Notes under the pieces: generated by a model
The model's database searches: none
Told to the model about the DNA's origin: nothing
What the model saw: only the letters and a program-made list of their open reading frames with translations
NCBI GenBank assembly: GCA_020310875.1
Contig: CM035435.1
Location: forward strand, 65,553,836-65,617,835
Length of the DNA stretch: 64,000 bases
Source: Ceratopteris richardii
Lineage: Eukaryota > Streptophyta > Polypodiopsida > Polypodiales > Pteridaceae
Direction of reading: 5' to 3'
Program-made: the position numbers and the translations under genes
Shown here: positions 22,340 to 34,510 of the stretch, piece by piece
Layout: every line of letters starts with the position of its first letter
How positions within the stretch are numbered: the stretch's first letter is position 1

Positions 22340-23010
22340 ACTACTGGCAAAGGTGAAAACTATGGGATGGTGAGCAATTGGAAGGCAATGAGAGAATAGA
22401 AGAATGCATCTGATAGTGTGGAAGTGTTAGAAGGTGAAGAAGGAAAATATTGCACGTATGTGAGAGGGAGAGGTAAGGAGAGGAAGAGGGGTTATATAGG
22501 AAGAGACGGAGACAAGAGAACAAGAGAAAGTGAGAGTGTGTGTGAGTGAGTGCGAAAGGGTGGAAGGGAGAGAAAGAGTAAGTGGGAGAGCATGAGGGAG
22601 TGAGCATGGTGTGAAGAGTGTGAAAGATTGTGTTCAATAGAGGAAAGTAGAGAAAGAAAGGAGAAAAGCAAAAGGGAAGAGGAAATGCAAGGTTGGTGCC
22701 GAAATGGGCCTTGAAGAGTAGAGGGAAGAGTTTGGAGCTAGCAACGAGAGTGGGAGTAGTGGAAATAAAAGGTGGGTAGACTAGACTCAAGATAGGAAGA
22801 GAAGGGGAAAGAACTGGGGTTGTGTGTCTCCTATGTGAGAAAGAGCCATAGTGAAATCCAAAAGTGGAAAAGAGAAATAGAAGGTAAAAAAAATAATAAT
22901 CACAAAAGACAAGTGCGTATAGGACCATAAACAAAACTTTCCATGCAAAGAAGGCAATAGGACCAATATCAAGGTTGGGAAGGAACAATCCTGAGAATAG
23001 CATTTGGTAC
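22340..23010 (+). other. Purine-rich asymmetric stretch in the 3' LTR
   Basis: The plus strand is strongly A/G rich (GAGAGGGAGAGG-like runs). The long open frame this creates on the minus strand (Ser/Pro/Leu/Phe-rich, 223 codons) is low complexity with no domain and is probably not a gene. Confidence 0.7.
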
Positions 23011-23432
23011 AAATGCTTCTGTTAGAGTAACATTGGAATATTTTGACAACACTCTATGTCGACTGTTCGTAGACGTTGATGCTTAAGCCATGGAGCTGAT
23101 GCCTAAGTTTTTTTGTGTGAATAGGAATGCATGATGTTCCCCCTGCTTTTGGCACTATGGATATAGTACCATTGATGTCTTTGATTATGATGCAAACTTC
23201 TTCTAACACATCCGAATGGCGTTCTGAGACCATGGACATTGACAACCTAGGATTTTGATATGTGGTAGTTAAAAAGGAAAGACAAACAATTCGCCTTGAC
23301 AAATCATCCTTCCCTAGCTACATTTGGGTATTAATCAGGGGCCTAGAGCTAGACAAGTGGGCAATGGGTCCGATATTTTAGCAAGGTACAAGTGCAGTTC
23401 TAGATCTTTCCCTTGGACTAAGACGCCTATCA

Positions 23433-26400
23433 GATGCTAGGGATACACTTACCACATTGTACCAATCTAGGAATGAGGCTCGTGTTGCTTACCTTCGAAA
23501 ACAGTTGGAGAGTGAGCACATGAATGAAGGTGATTCTATGGACAGTTTCCTAACGAAGATCAAAGACTTGAAGGAACAATTGATTTCTGCTGATGAGGTT
23601 ATAACAGATAGCTCACTTGTGCAGACCGTTCTGAATGGTCTTCCTGATTCATATCAGAGTTTTGCTTCTACTCTTCGTTTGATGATGAAAGGCAATCTGA
23701 ATGCCTTATCATTTGAGGATTTAGTCTCTGTTCTGTTGCAGGAAGATCAGTCCAGGCAGAACAGGTCCATTATGTGAGTTGCAGATCAAGCTTTCCTAGC
23801 TAGTCAGAAGGGCAAAGGAAAATGGAGCTCTTCAACTAGTAAGCAGAAATCTGCTAATTCTGCATATTCAAAGAAGGAAGATAAAGATGAGAAGAAATCA
23901 AAAAAGCAGAAATTGTTTTGTAAGTACTGTAAAGGGAATGATCATATCATAAAGAACTGTCCAAAACTGGCTGTTAAAGAGGCAAAGAAGAAAGAGGCTG
24001 GAATGGTTGTTGTAGAGGCCTCTACACCAAAAACAGAGTCTGCAAATCTTGTGCAGGAAGAAGAATGGGCGTTTACTACTGTCTAGAGTTTTGACCCATC
24101 TTCTGATGAGCAGTGCATGTCTCGAGTAGACTCAGATGTTTGGTATTTTGACAGTGGGGCGACCAAACATATTATCTCGCAGCGCAGTTTCTTCTCTTCA
24201 CTCGAGCCTGCCCCTACAGGGAATACTGTTACATGCGCCAACAACTCCTTTTATCTTGTTATGGGAGTTGGTAAGATCATTTTGACTACTGCTGATGGTA
24301 GTTCTTTCACTTTGTCAGATGCTTTATTTGTTCCAGGGATAAAAAAGAACCTGTTATCAGTTTCTGCATTAGCCAAGATTAGCTTGGTTGTGAAATTTGT
24401 TGATGACAGGTGTACTGTTCATGATCTGTCAAATTGATTATTGCTTCTGGCATTTTATGTCGTGGGCTGTATAAGCTCATAGACTATGAAAGATCTGTTA
24501 ATGATTCGGCATGTGCAGTTCATGATTCTCAGGTATGTCAGATGCAAAGCTTTGGCATGCATGCTTTGGTCATCTGAATTTTGCTAGTTTGCTACGCCTG
24601 CAGAAATCTGATATGGTGTCTTCTTTGCCCAAGCTTGAGGCACCTGGAAAACATGTATGTGAAGGCTGTATTTTGGGCAAAATGCAGCGTTCCTCCTTTC
24701 CAAAAGATGGTTCAGTTCGGGCTACGCAGAAATTGCAGCTTGTACATAGTGATGTCTATGGTCCTATGCAGACATCTTCTTTCGAAAATTACCTTTACTT
24801 CGTGACTTTCATTGATGATTTTTCTAGGCATGCATGGGTATATCCACTCAAAGCAAAGTCCGAAGTGTTCATGTGCTTTAAACAGTTTTTGGTTTTGGCT
24901 AAAAATCTCTCAGCATGTAAAATGGGCACCCTTCGTTCTGATCGAGGGGGGGAATATATGTCTTCAGATTTTAATGCATTTCTAGCTGAACGTGGGATAA
25001 AACACCAGTGTACAGTGCCGTATACACCTCAACAAAATGGAGTTGCTGAACGAAAGAACAGGTCACTCATGGAGATGGCGAGGTGCATGGTCAAAAGTCA
25101 GGCTTTACCACATAGTTTCTGGCTTGAGGCTGTCATGTGTGCACCATATGTACTGAACAGGTATCCCACTAAAGTGTTGCAGTCTATCACTCCATATGAG
25201 GCTTGGCATGACCGCAAGCCATCTGTTGCTCATCTGCGTGTTTTTGGTTGTTTGGCATATGCACTAGTGCCTGAACAACATCGCAGAAAATTGGATGATA
25301 AGGTAGTAAAATGTATTTTTGTTGGGTACAGTTCTGAAAGTAAAGGCTATCGTCTGTATCATCCATAGACTAAACGCATTCTGGTTAGCCGTGATGTTGT
25401 CTTTGTGGAAGATGCTATTCAGCCATTGCTTTCATGTACTAAGGAGAAATCTGTTAGCTCCAAAGATATGTATGATACTTTGATGCCTCTTTTTACAGGT
25501 GGAAAGTCTAGTGCTGGTCCTAATGAGGCAACTTCTCAGCCTTTGCAGGTTTCATATGATGATGCAGATCATTCCATTCTGATGCAGATTTACATGATGC
25601 ACTTGTTGATGAGAGAGCTGATATTGAGCAGGCAAAAACTATGTCAAAATGGCTGGTGCAGACTTTGCGTGACAGCAAATTAGATGCACCTTTGTCATAT
25701 CGTACTCGTTCACGCTCTCATAGTGCCTCCTTTGCATCAGATTGCTATGCTATGGCTGCATCTAGTCTCTGTGATGAGAATGAGTCTGTTTCTTTTGATG
25801 AAGCACAGAATTTAGAAAACTGGATGGCTGCTATGCAATCTGAATATGATGCTATAATGAAGAATGGTACATGGTCTTTATGTGACTTGCCTCCTGGCAA
25901 GAAGGCCATTGGCACTAAGTGGGTGTACAAGCTGAAGCGTAAACCTGATGGTACAGTTGACAGGTATAAGGCTAGGCTTGTTGCAAAGGGTTATGCGCAG
26001 GAAAGAGGCATTGATTTTGATGAGACCTTTGCACCTACATGACGTATGACTACTATTCGGAGCATTTGTGCACTTACAGCCCATCATGGTTGGAATGTAC
26101 ATCAGTTGGACATTAAAACAACATTTCTGAATGGTGACTTGCATGAAGAAGTGTATGTTTTTCAGCCCCATGGCTTTGTGCAGGAAGGGCATGAAAACCA
26201 GGTGTGCATGTTAAAGAAGGCATTATATGGTTTAAAGCAAGCACCACGTGCTTGGTATGAGAAGATACATGCCTATCTAGTTGCACATGGTTTTGAGAAC
26301 AGTCCAACTGAAAGCACCTTATATGTTAAGCGAGCTAATGATGTGCTTCTGATCATTGTTGTCTATGTTGACGACATGCTGCTCACTGGTCCTATTGAGA

Positions 26401-27205
26401 AGCATATTGCTAATTTCAAGGCTGATTTGCATGCCTCATTTGAGATGTCTGATTTGGGGCATTTGCATCACTTGTAAGCCTATTGCCACTCCTATGGAGA
26501 CAGGTTTATGATTGAGTCTTCATGATGCTGAAGATGCATTTGATGTTGTTCTCTATCAGAAGGTTGTTGGATGCTTGATTTACTTATGCATTACTCGGCC
26601 AGATATTCAGTTTGTTGTCTCACAGATGAGCAGATTTATGCATTGCCCAAAAGTCACGCATTGGAAGGCGGTTAAGCGCATCTTTCGCTACTTGAGTGGT
26701 ACTCGGCTACTTGGGTTGTTTTATCCCAAGGGGGATCACTACCGCCAGATTTGCATGCTTTTTCTGACTCAGATTGGGCTGGTTGCTATGACACTCGTGT
26801 GTCCACCAGTGGTTTTTGCTTCATGCTTGGTAGCTCATGTATATCTTGGTTGAGCAAGAAGCAGCCTACTGTGGCCACTTCCAGTTGTGAGGCTGAGTAT
26901 AGGGTAGCTTTCACAGCGACTGTTGAGTGTGTGAGGCTCAGACGCCTTATGGCTGATTTGGGTGTTGGCCAGTCTTCTGCCACCACCATCTTCACTGACA
27001 GTCAGAGCGCATTGGCAGTTGCGAGGAACCCTGTGTTCCATGCTCGCACTAAGCACATTGAGGTGCATTATCACTATGTCAAGGAGAGGTTCTCTGCTGG
27101 GGAGATCAACTTGGCATATGTGCCCACACAGGAGAACATAGCAGACCTTTTCACAAAGGCTCTGCCTAGGGAGAAGTTTGAAGCTTTCCGCAAAGCTTTG
27201 GGCTA
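23433..27205 (+). pseudogene. Copia-B gag (3' part) and pol
   Basis: This continues the Gag interrupted at 10646. Order: UBN2-type Gag to 23777, zinc knuckle CKYCKGNDHIIKNC near 23924, protease (WYFDSGATKHI, 24141), pre-integrase (LWHACFGHLN, CEGC), integrase (HSDVYGPMQ, FIDDFSRHAW, SDRGGEY, NGVAERKNR), reverse transcriptase (KWVYKLKRKPDG, then YVDD at 26369) and RNase H (ISWLSKKQPT, HARTKHIEVHYHY) ending at TAA 27204-27206. Stops lie at 23775, 24085, 25366 and 26040, with a small deletion near 24433 and another after 26474 that removes the end of the polymerase. YVDD is intact, but the whole is a dead copy. Confidence 0.92.
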
Positions 27206-27298
27206 ACTTCCTTTTGTGGAGTGATTTCCACATAGCTTGGCACTTCCTTATACATGAGTGCCAGCTCCTTGTTGACCGCATCACTCCCAGGGGGGATT

Positions 27299-27528
27299 TG
27301 TTGATATATTTAGGTAGTGATGTGTGTGAACACACTAGGACCGTCGGGGCACTTTTTTCCCTCTTTAGGAGGTTTTTTTCCCTCGGCTTGTATATACGCC
27401 TATTTCCCTAATGGGCTACTTATCTTTGTACATTCTCTAGTAATACATTCAGTATTGTGTGTTGTGCTCCAAGCTTCTTCTTCTTCCTTGTGCTGTTCGC
27501 GTGCTTCCGCAGACGTCTAACTCCAACA
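27299..27528 (+). repeat. Copia-B 3' LTR
   Basis: 230 bp, TGTTGATATA...CTCCAACA, preceded by the polypurine-like AGGGGGGATT (27290-27298 region) and followed by the AAATC duplication. Confidence 0.93.
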
Positions 27529-29685
27529 AAATCTGGAGATCCCTATGAGCATGTAGTGAAATTCAAACAGGTGTTGCCGGCTAAACAAGTTGAAGACGTG
27601 TTTACTCAATTTAATGCCTTTGGACTCACTCTAAGGGGTGACGTGCTGGATTGGTTTCGACCATTGCACTAGCACTAATTTAGAGACATCCACCACATAT
27701 CTTTCATTAGAAATTTGTCCAAGAGTGGGATTAGACACAACACGTCTTCATTAATACACACATCCAAACAAACATCAAGAGATAGTGAGGATGGCAGGTC
27801 GAAGATTCAGATGTTACATAGAGGGATGCCCCCCATTGGAAGAACCCACTCAAGCCAAATTGATAGCGTTGTTCATAGACAACCTATTGAGTGCCAAGCT
27901 TAGTTCATAAGTATTCTTAAAGGAGCCAAGAACCTTGGACCAATGTTTACGCATCTGTGTAGACATAGAAGACAACCTAGGAGAAGAGCTAGAACTTCCC
28001 AAGGTGCATAAAGATCTGGATGGTACTATAGAGACCTTATCAAGACATTCCAATTCGATAGAGGACATAATGGAACAAGTGGCCAAACGATTGGGAGTGT
28101 CTAGCAAACCTAGAATCAAATTAGCCCGCCCTCGAAGGTGTTACACTTGTGGAGGTGACCACATGGCAAATATGTGCCCAAACACAATGCAACCCATAGG
28201 AAACTCTAATGGACTATACTGTACCATAAAGCGCAGATACACTAACCACACTACTCAAGATTGCCCATATAATAAATAGGTGGTTAGGAAGAGTTATCCT
28301 CAGCCTTATCAACTAGGTAGATACCAAGTGTAGTACTAGCCATAGCAATACTATCGTGCCCCCCCCCCCCCCTCCCCCCCCATTATCAAGTTCCATATCA
28401 AGCACAACCTAGACCCCAACCTGTCCTAGGACAACAACCTCCACCCCCTGCTAATATAGTTTCTGTGAAATATGCCATTCCAAAGGAGAATTCAAATATG
28501 CCATTAGTACCCACAACCCCTTTGATCACCGACAATGATCCTAATGCAAATATTTTTGACTCCACCCATGTAGATAGCCCACCAGCATACTATACGGAGT
28601 CACTGGAGAATGTAGATCCATACTATGAGAATCCTGTGTATGAGCAAAGTTGGGAACCGGATTATGCTCAGGTCATGTACACCAACCCCAATCCGAGACC
28701 ATAGGCTAGACAACTAAGACCCCAGGGACCCAAAGGACCATGTTTTAAGTGCCAAGGAGACCACTGCATATGTGATTGTCCACACGTTGCAACCATAGTG
28801 CAGTCACAATATTTCAATATTCAAGGCTTTTGCCGTGAATGTGGGAAGGATCACTTTATAAGAGATTGCCCCAAGAACTGTGCTAATACTTCCACAAAAG
28901 TGACACCCATCAATGTGATAGGAATTTTGCAACACGCTGAAGGTTCCATACCCCAGTATATACCCATCCAAGCGATAAGTAGAGCCCAAGCACAAAGGCA
29001 AATGCAACGAGAAGCCCTCTGAAAAGTAGTTGAAGCCAGTGATGTAGGAGAATCAATAGGAAAGAAAATAAGAACCTTGAAAGAGTCATGAGAGCAACAT
29101 AAGAGAAAATGGAGCAAAAAGATTAATGAGTTAGAGGAAAGCCTAAGGGAAACCAGAGCTAAAATTTTAGAAATGGCATCACAAGAGGCTGAACCACGTG
29201 TGGTGACCTCGAAACTAGGATCAGTACTAGCAGACCCCACCCTAGAACACCTTGACATGATGCTCAAAGCTTATTAGGCTAGAATACAAGAAGGACTACA
29301 GGTAGGAGGATCCAACAAGAATTACCCAAGAGCCGACTTGGGAATAGAGAGAACCAAGCTGTGCATGAAAGTGGTAGAGTTATCCCATGCAATGTTTAAG
29401 GCATCCCAATACCTCTATTGGGAATTCATGGCTAGGCCTGAGATACATCTCCAAGGATTACTAGAAAGGTTAGGGAAACTAGCATCTAACACAACAAAAG
29501 TCAGCTCTAGCACACAAACTAGCCCAGAGGAACCCTTGACGACAACTCTATTCGAAAGGGCTAGGTCATATTTAGAAAATCATCAAGCGGACTACATGGA
29601 TTCACATGCCATCTTAAGAGAGATTCAAGAAGAAAGATGGAGGCAGGAACAAGAATCACGGCCACCTATACTAGAGATTTAGCAC
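27529..29685 (+). pseudogene. Gypsy-C gag, 3' part of copy 1
   Basis: It resumes the gene cut at 9701: GDPYEHVVKFKQVL and LDWFRPLH are the capsid motif. A damaged stretch (27670-27930) follows, then zinc knuckle CYTCGGDHMANMC (28140), a Pro/Gln-rich linker with a C-run at 28361-28380, a further cysteine pair region (CFKCQGDHCICDC and CRECGKDHFIRDC, 28742-28870) and a coiled-coil-like charged tail with frequent Glu/Lys (29030-29680). Stops and frame changes occur throughout. It ends where a second, parallel copy begins, with no LTR between. Confidence 0.8.
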
Positions 29686-29689
29686 CAAC

Positions 29690-32600
29690 CAATTAGGTGC
29701 TCACATCTATGAGGATGGTTTGAGAAGGTTTTTTGTCCAACTTAAGAATCCGGATTAGCCTGTGGGACTTGAAGACCATATGGTCAAGTTTGAAGAAGGC
29801 TCATCCATTGATAAAGAGGGCACCATATACGTGGTCACAAGCATACCTGACATGATAGATGAGTTTGGAATTGTCATTCTTGAGATGGAAATGGAATACC
29901 TAGAGCAAGGAACCCTAGGAGGAGAACCAAGGACACCTAGAGGTAAATCTATCTTGACTAGAGTGATCACCCTAGAGTGGATCCCCCAAGACAATAAGAG
30001 CATAGAGTTATTCTTGAATTCGAGCACTGATGAGGCATTTTTGAGGTTTAAACCCGAAAAACCTAACAAAGTTGGATCAATCAACATTTATGAGTTTAAG
30101 GACCCAAAGAAACTAGGCAAGGTTGTCTATCTAGATAACACTTCAGAGAGGATTTTCTTAGTTATTGAGCAGGGTAGGCATGCCTACACCTATAAGGGAG
30201 AATTGATCTTCCCTCCACCAAGATCAAAATTTTTCCATGGCCTCCCAAGAACAGGATCATCCTAGACTCATGGAACCCAAAGACATAGAGCTAGAGAGAG
30301 ACTCAAAGTGAGTGTTGACAACCCTATAGGAAGAGACATATCATTGGAGGCAAACAAGACAAATCATGAGAGACATAGAGGCCCAAAACTTCAAAGAGGT
30401 GCAAATGAATTTCCTCTACCAAGACCCATAGAACATCTTAGGATCTTGAGGCCTACGTAGTTGGTTAAGTCCATGAAATATTACTTTGATGGCATAGGAG
30501 ATCCATATAATCACATAGCAAAGTTTACACAAGTATTGAGAGCAGAACAAGTTGATGACATATTCACTCATAATGCTTTTGTTCTGACTCCCTAGAACAC
30601 AGCCTTGACTTGGTTTCAACCATTACACCAATGGAAATTTAGAAACATAGAACAATTATTGGAAGCCTTCATAACTGAGTTCTCCAAGAGTGGCACCCAA
30701 CACAATACCTCATCCCTAATTCATAGCTTTAAGCAAACTCCTTAGGATAAAGTTAGGCTTGCAAGTAGATGATTTAGATAGTATCTAGAGAGATGTGCTA
30801 TTTTTGATTTACTCACACTAGCCAAACAAGTGACTTTATTTCTGGATGGATTGTTAAGTGTCAAATTGACATATGTGTACCTAAGGAACCTAGAACCATA
30901 GAGCAGTGTGTGCGCATGTGCATAAACATAGAGGACAACCTAGGTATGAACCGAAGTTCTCAAAAATCTATAAAGATTTTGATGATTCAACAAGTTTCAT
31001 TTCCAAGCCATCCACCTCCATTGAAGAACTCGCAGAGAAGGCAGCTCAAAAGCTAGGGGTCTCGGGAAAACACACACCTAGAATTGCCTCGGTGAAATGA
31101 TGCTATACATGTGGCGGAGACCACATGGATAATGTTTGCCCAATCATGGCTCAACCCCAAGGAAACCCTAGCAGCCAATACTACACGATAGAGAGAAAAT
31201 ATGCAAACCACACGGCTCAAGATTATCCGTACAATAGGCAAGTCATCAGACAAACTTATTAGCAACCTTACCAATACGGTAGGTATCAGAACCAATACCA
31301 ATAGCCGTATTATAGGTCACAATAGCAATATCAACCTCAATATCAATAGCAATATCAGGCATCATATAGGCCACAACTGGTCCTACGAAACCAACCACCA
31401 CCTCCTTCCAATGTGATTCCAGTTAAGTATGTAGTGGTAGAGGAGAACCCTAATAGAGCATTGGTGCCAATAAACTCTTTGGTCTCAAAAAATGACCCTC
31501 ATGTTCAAAGTTCTGACTACACCAATGAAGATAGCCTACGAGCTTATTACATTGAGTCATCCGAGCATAGTGAGACTTATCCGTATCAATATGAGGCACT
31601 ACATCTCGAACCAAATTGGGAGCCAAAATACTCAGGCAACCATCTCATTCATGAATGTCCCCACCTACCGACTCTAAGACAAGGAAATACCATTACAATA
31701 CAAGGCTTTTGTCTTGAGTGCGACAAAGAACATCTCTTGAGAGATTTTCCAAGGAACCCCTCTAGTGAGCCCAAGGTTAGTACACCAATTAATGTGGTAG
31801 GCTATGTGGTGGATTCAAGTTCAAGTAGCATTAACATGGCTCGTATAAAGGCAATCACTAGGGCACAAGCCTTACAACAAGCTAAACTAACTAAACAATC
31901 AAAGTCAAGTGAATCACAAGAGCCTACTAAGAGGAAAACAAGAGCCTAGAGGGATACCAGGGACAAGGCCAATCATAAATGGGCTAGAAAGTTATCCGAA
32001 CTAGAAGAAATCCTAAGAGACAAAAAAATAAAAATATCAAACATTGCATCTCAAAACCCTTCGCATGCCATAACTCCATCCACTCCACTTCATTCCACCC
32101 CACCACTCATTGTGAATAGACAACAACCAGGGTTTATTCTCACAAATCCAACCCTAAAAGGCTTGGACATGATGTTGAAGGCCTACCAAGCTCGACTTCA
32201 AGAAGGGCCAACAGCTGCAAACCTAGATAAGAACCTACACAAGATTTACTCTAGAGCAGACTTAGAGATTAAACGGACAAAAAATTGCATGAAAATGATA
32301 GAGCTAGCTCAGGATATGCTTGAGGCCAATCAATTGTCCAATGAGACAAATTCTATCAAATCGGGTTTGCATTTCTAGGGCTTACTAGAAAGACCAGAGC
32401 AGTTGGTAAACAAGTTGTTGGTTTCTTTACCTCCATAGGCTCAACCAATTGTTGAAAGAGAAAGCTGACCACCAACGAAATTTCATGTTCCTGATTCCAC
32501 GGATGTTGGAACAGGTCTTTCAATTCAATAGTACTCTAGTTCTTGTGGGAAATACAAGAAGAGAAATGGGCCAAGGAGAAGGGTAATACCCATCTTATTC

Positions 32601-34510
32601 GTGAAATTGATGATCTTCATAATCAATTTCCCCAAAACATTCCATCTATTTATGAAGACCAAGCATATCAACAAAGAAGATGAAATATTAGATTTTGAAT
32701 CTAATTCTTTACAAGAGTTGCCACAACTTACACAAACATGGGAATCTAAGTCTTTTCATACCAGAGCTCCCATAATATTGATAAGAAATGAAGACTTAGT
32801 GGTTCTAAGAAAAGTCATGAAGAACACTAAGGTGCAGTATCATCTCACCTTAGAAGATCTGCTGAAAGTAAAATATGAGCTATGGAAACATGTTGTGAAT
32901 CAGGTTCTAGAAAAAGCAGGCTCTAAGTTGAAAGTCCTAGAGATACCTCTAGACAAAATAGGAGACATGAGTGAAGGTGAATAAGTTAATACTTATCTTC
33001 CAATCACCTATCAAGGTTACACAACCAAAGCTATCTTAGACTTAGATGCTAGTGTTGTGATTGCAATCACCTCCTTGTGGAAGCAATGAGGCAACCCCGC
33101 ATTAAGACCAACTAGAATGAAGCTTCAAATGGTTGATGGCCATGTTGAAAGACCTCTAGGATTGCTAGAAGGGATAACTCTAACCACTTGTGGTGTAGGG
33201 TTTGCACACACCTTTGCTATATGTGACTTTGGCAAAAATAACATCTTTGAAATGATCCAAGCTAGAAGACCCTTCCTACGACAACTGTAAATAGTACAAG
33301 ATTGGGGAACCAACTCCTTGTACTTGCAGCACTTAGGGGTCACAACCAAGGTCAATTTGAAGGATTATACCTTCAGAGATGTACCACCCCTACAGTGGAA
33401 TCCTATCCATAAGGTGCAAGAAAATTCAATCTTTGTGCATTCTGTAATTTCTTCTGATCCATCCTTGATGCATGAAGATATTCACTTGTGGATGTGCAAG
33501 CTTGCAGAGGAAGAGGAAAGATGCCTAAAAGCGAGAGAAGAAGGAACTTCTCAAGGAACTAGACTGGTTAGAGTCCTCGCCTACACATTGATGATCTTTC
33601 TAGAAGAGGAATTTTAGCCTCATGGTTGGGCAAAAGTCTTAGCCACCATGGACATCGTTATCAATGAAGAACATTGGATGCTTCATTGTGATGAGAAGGG
33701 TTATGATATCTCTTTGTTCATGTGTGAAACCTTGCTAGAAGAGTGTGACTCTAATGAGGTCATAGGAGAAGAAGAAGAAGAAGAAGAAGAAGAGTACGAT
33801 GACTATCTAGAGTTCATTGTGATGGATAGTTGCTTTGACTCGGAGGAGCACTATCTAGAAAATGTAGGAGTATCTACCCAAAAAGAAGAACCTCTCACAA
33901 TCATTAAAATTATAAATTCAAGGGATGAAAGTGAAGGTAGTCAAAAGAAAAGGAAAAGAAAAGGAGTGAAACAAGTAGAGGAGGAATCATTGTTCAAAGT
34001 ACTAGAGAATTTCAAGAAATATGAAGTTGAAGATCGGAAAATTTTGGTATGAATGCCTATGAGAGAGGCCATCACAGGAGAAGCGTATGATAATAAAGGA
34101 AAAACCAAACAAATTGTACTGACCATTGAAGAGAATGAAGAGTGATGTACGTACATAGCGGAAGACCAAAGTGAAGAAGAAGAATGTAGAGCTTGTAGCT
34201 TTATTAAGGGAATATAGGGATGTGTTTGTGTGGAGCTATAGAGACCTGAAGGGGGTAGATCCAGAAATATGCTCTCCATGATGGTTGCTCTCCCTACACA
34301 TATAATGATACATATGCAGCCAAAATAAGAGAAGAAATTGATAGACTGATTGAATATGGATTTATCTATGAGATTAAGCATAATGAATGGCTATTCCCTA
34401 TCGTAGTGGTGCCCAAGAAGAAGGGAAAGTTGCGCGTGTGTATTGACCTTTTAAAAGTTAATCCCACTATGATTAGAGATAGCTATCCTCAGCATATCCT
34501 TGAGCATTAG
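29690..34510 (+). pseudogene. Gypsy-C copy 2: gag, protease remnant, start of reverse transcriptase
   Basis: Same order as copy 1: N-terminal domain (TNQLGAHIYEDGLRRFF, then PRGKSILTRV), capsid (YFDGIGDPYNH, LTWFQPLHQW), zinc knuckle (CYTCGGDHMDNVC near 31110), Tyr/Gln-rich linker, second cysteine cluster (CLECDKEHLLRD) and charged tail (to ~32400). A protease-like stretch follows at 33010-33060, where AILDLDASVV stands for the usual DSGA motif. Next is an acidic linker with a GAA run giving nine Glu (33768-33795), then the beginning of reverse transcriptase (WLFPIVVVPKKKGKLRVC) at 34385-34440. It stops at ~34510, before the catalytic residues. At least ten stops are seen. Confidence 0.82.

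Larger units (their letters stand above)
10647..23432 (+). mobile_element. Gypsy retrotransposon with PPR-containing LTRs (12,786 bp)
   Basis: The first and last bases are TGTTAGCCGA and GCCTATCA, giving TG...CA termini flanked by a 5-bp duplication GATGC (10642-10646 and 23433-23437). Both LTRs start TGTTAGCCGAATAAACTATT; the 5' copy is 1,091 bp and the 3' copy 3,958 bp. Internal order: tRNA-Asp-like primer site, Gag with zinc knuckles, protease, reverse transcriptase, integrase, an extra ORF, tandem repeats and a polypurine tract. Protease-RT-integrase order and sequence make it Ty3/gypsy; the tRNA-Asp-like primer and long tail suggest the Tat/Athila side (inference). RNase H appears deleted and there are stops and frameshifts, so it is not autonomous now. 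Confidence 0.93.
19475..23432 (+). repeat. 3' LTR of the PPR-carrying gypsy element (3,958 bp)
   Basis: Starts TGTTAGCCGA and ends GCCTATCA at the GATGC duplication. It contains the PPR fragment (19596-20528), then ~2.65 kb with no recognised gene: GC-balanced sequence at 20.5-21.7 kb, AT-rich sequence to 22.3 kb and a purine-rich stretch at 22.34-22.95 kb. The final ~250 bp match the end of the 5' LTR. The short 5' LTR lacks this central part, so I cannot rule out that some of it inserted later into this LTR alone. Confidence 0.88.
9702..27528 (+). mobile_element. Full-length Copia-B retrotransposon carrying a nested gypsy element
   Basis: Boundaries are exact: LTRs at 9702-9916 and 27299-27528 begin TGTTGATATA and end CCAACA, and the flanks carry the same 5-bp AAATC (9697-9701 and 27529-27533). 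Without the 12,786-bp gypsy insertion and one copy of its duplicated target the element would be about 5.0 kb. The order is LTR, tRNA-Met primer site, gag, protease, integrase, reverse transcriptase, RNase H, LTR. It interrupts a Gypsy-C gag gene. Coding capacity is destroyed by the nested insertion and several stops. Confidence 0.93.

Noticed and set aside
22341..23012. 223-codon minus-strand frame
   Set aside because: Low-complexity antisense of a purine-rich stretch in the LTR, with no domain.
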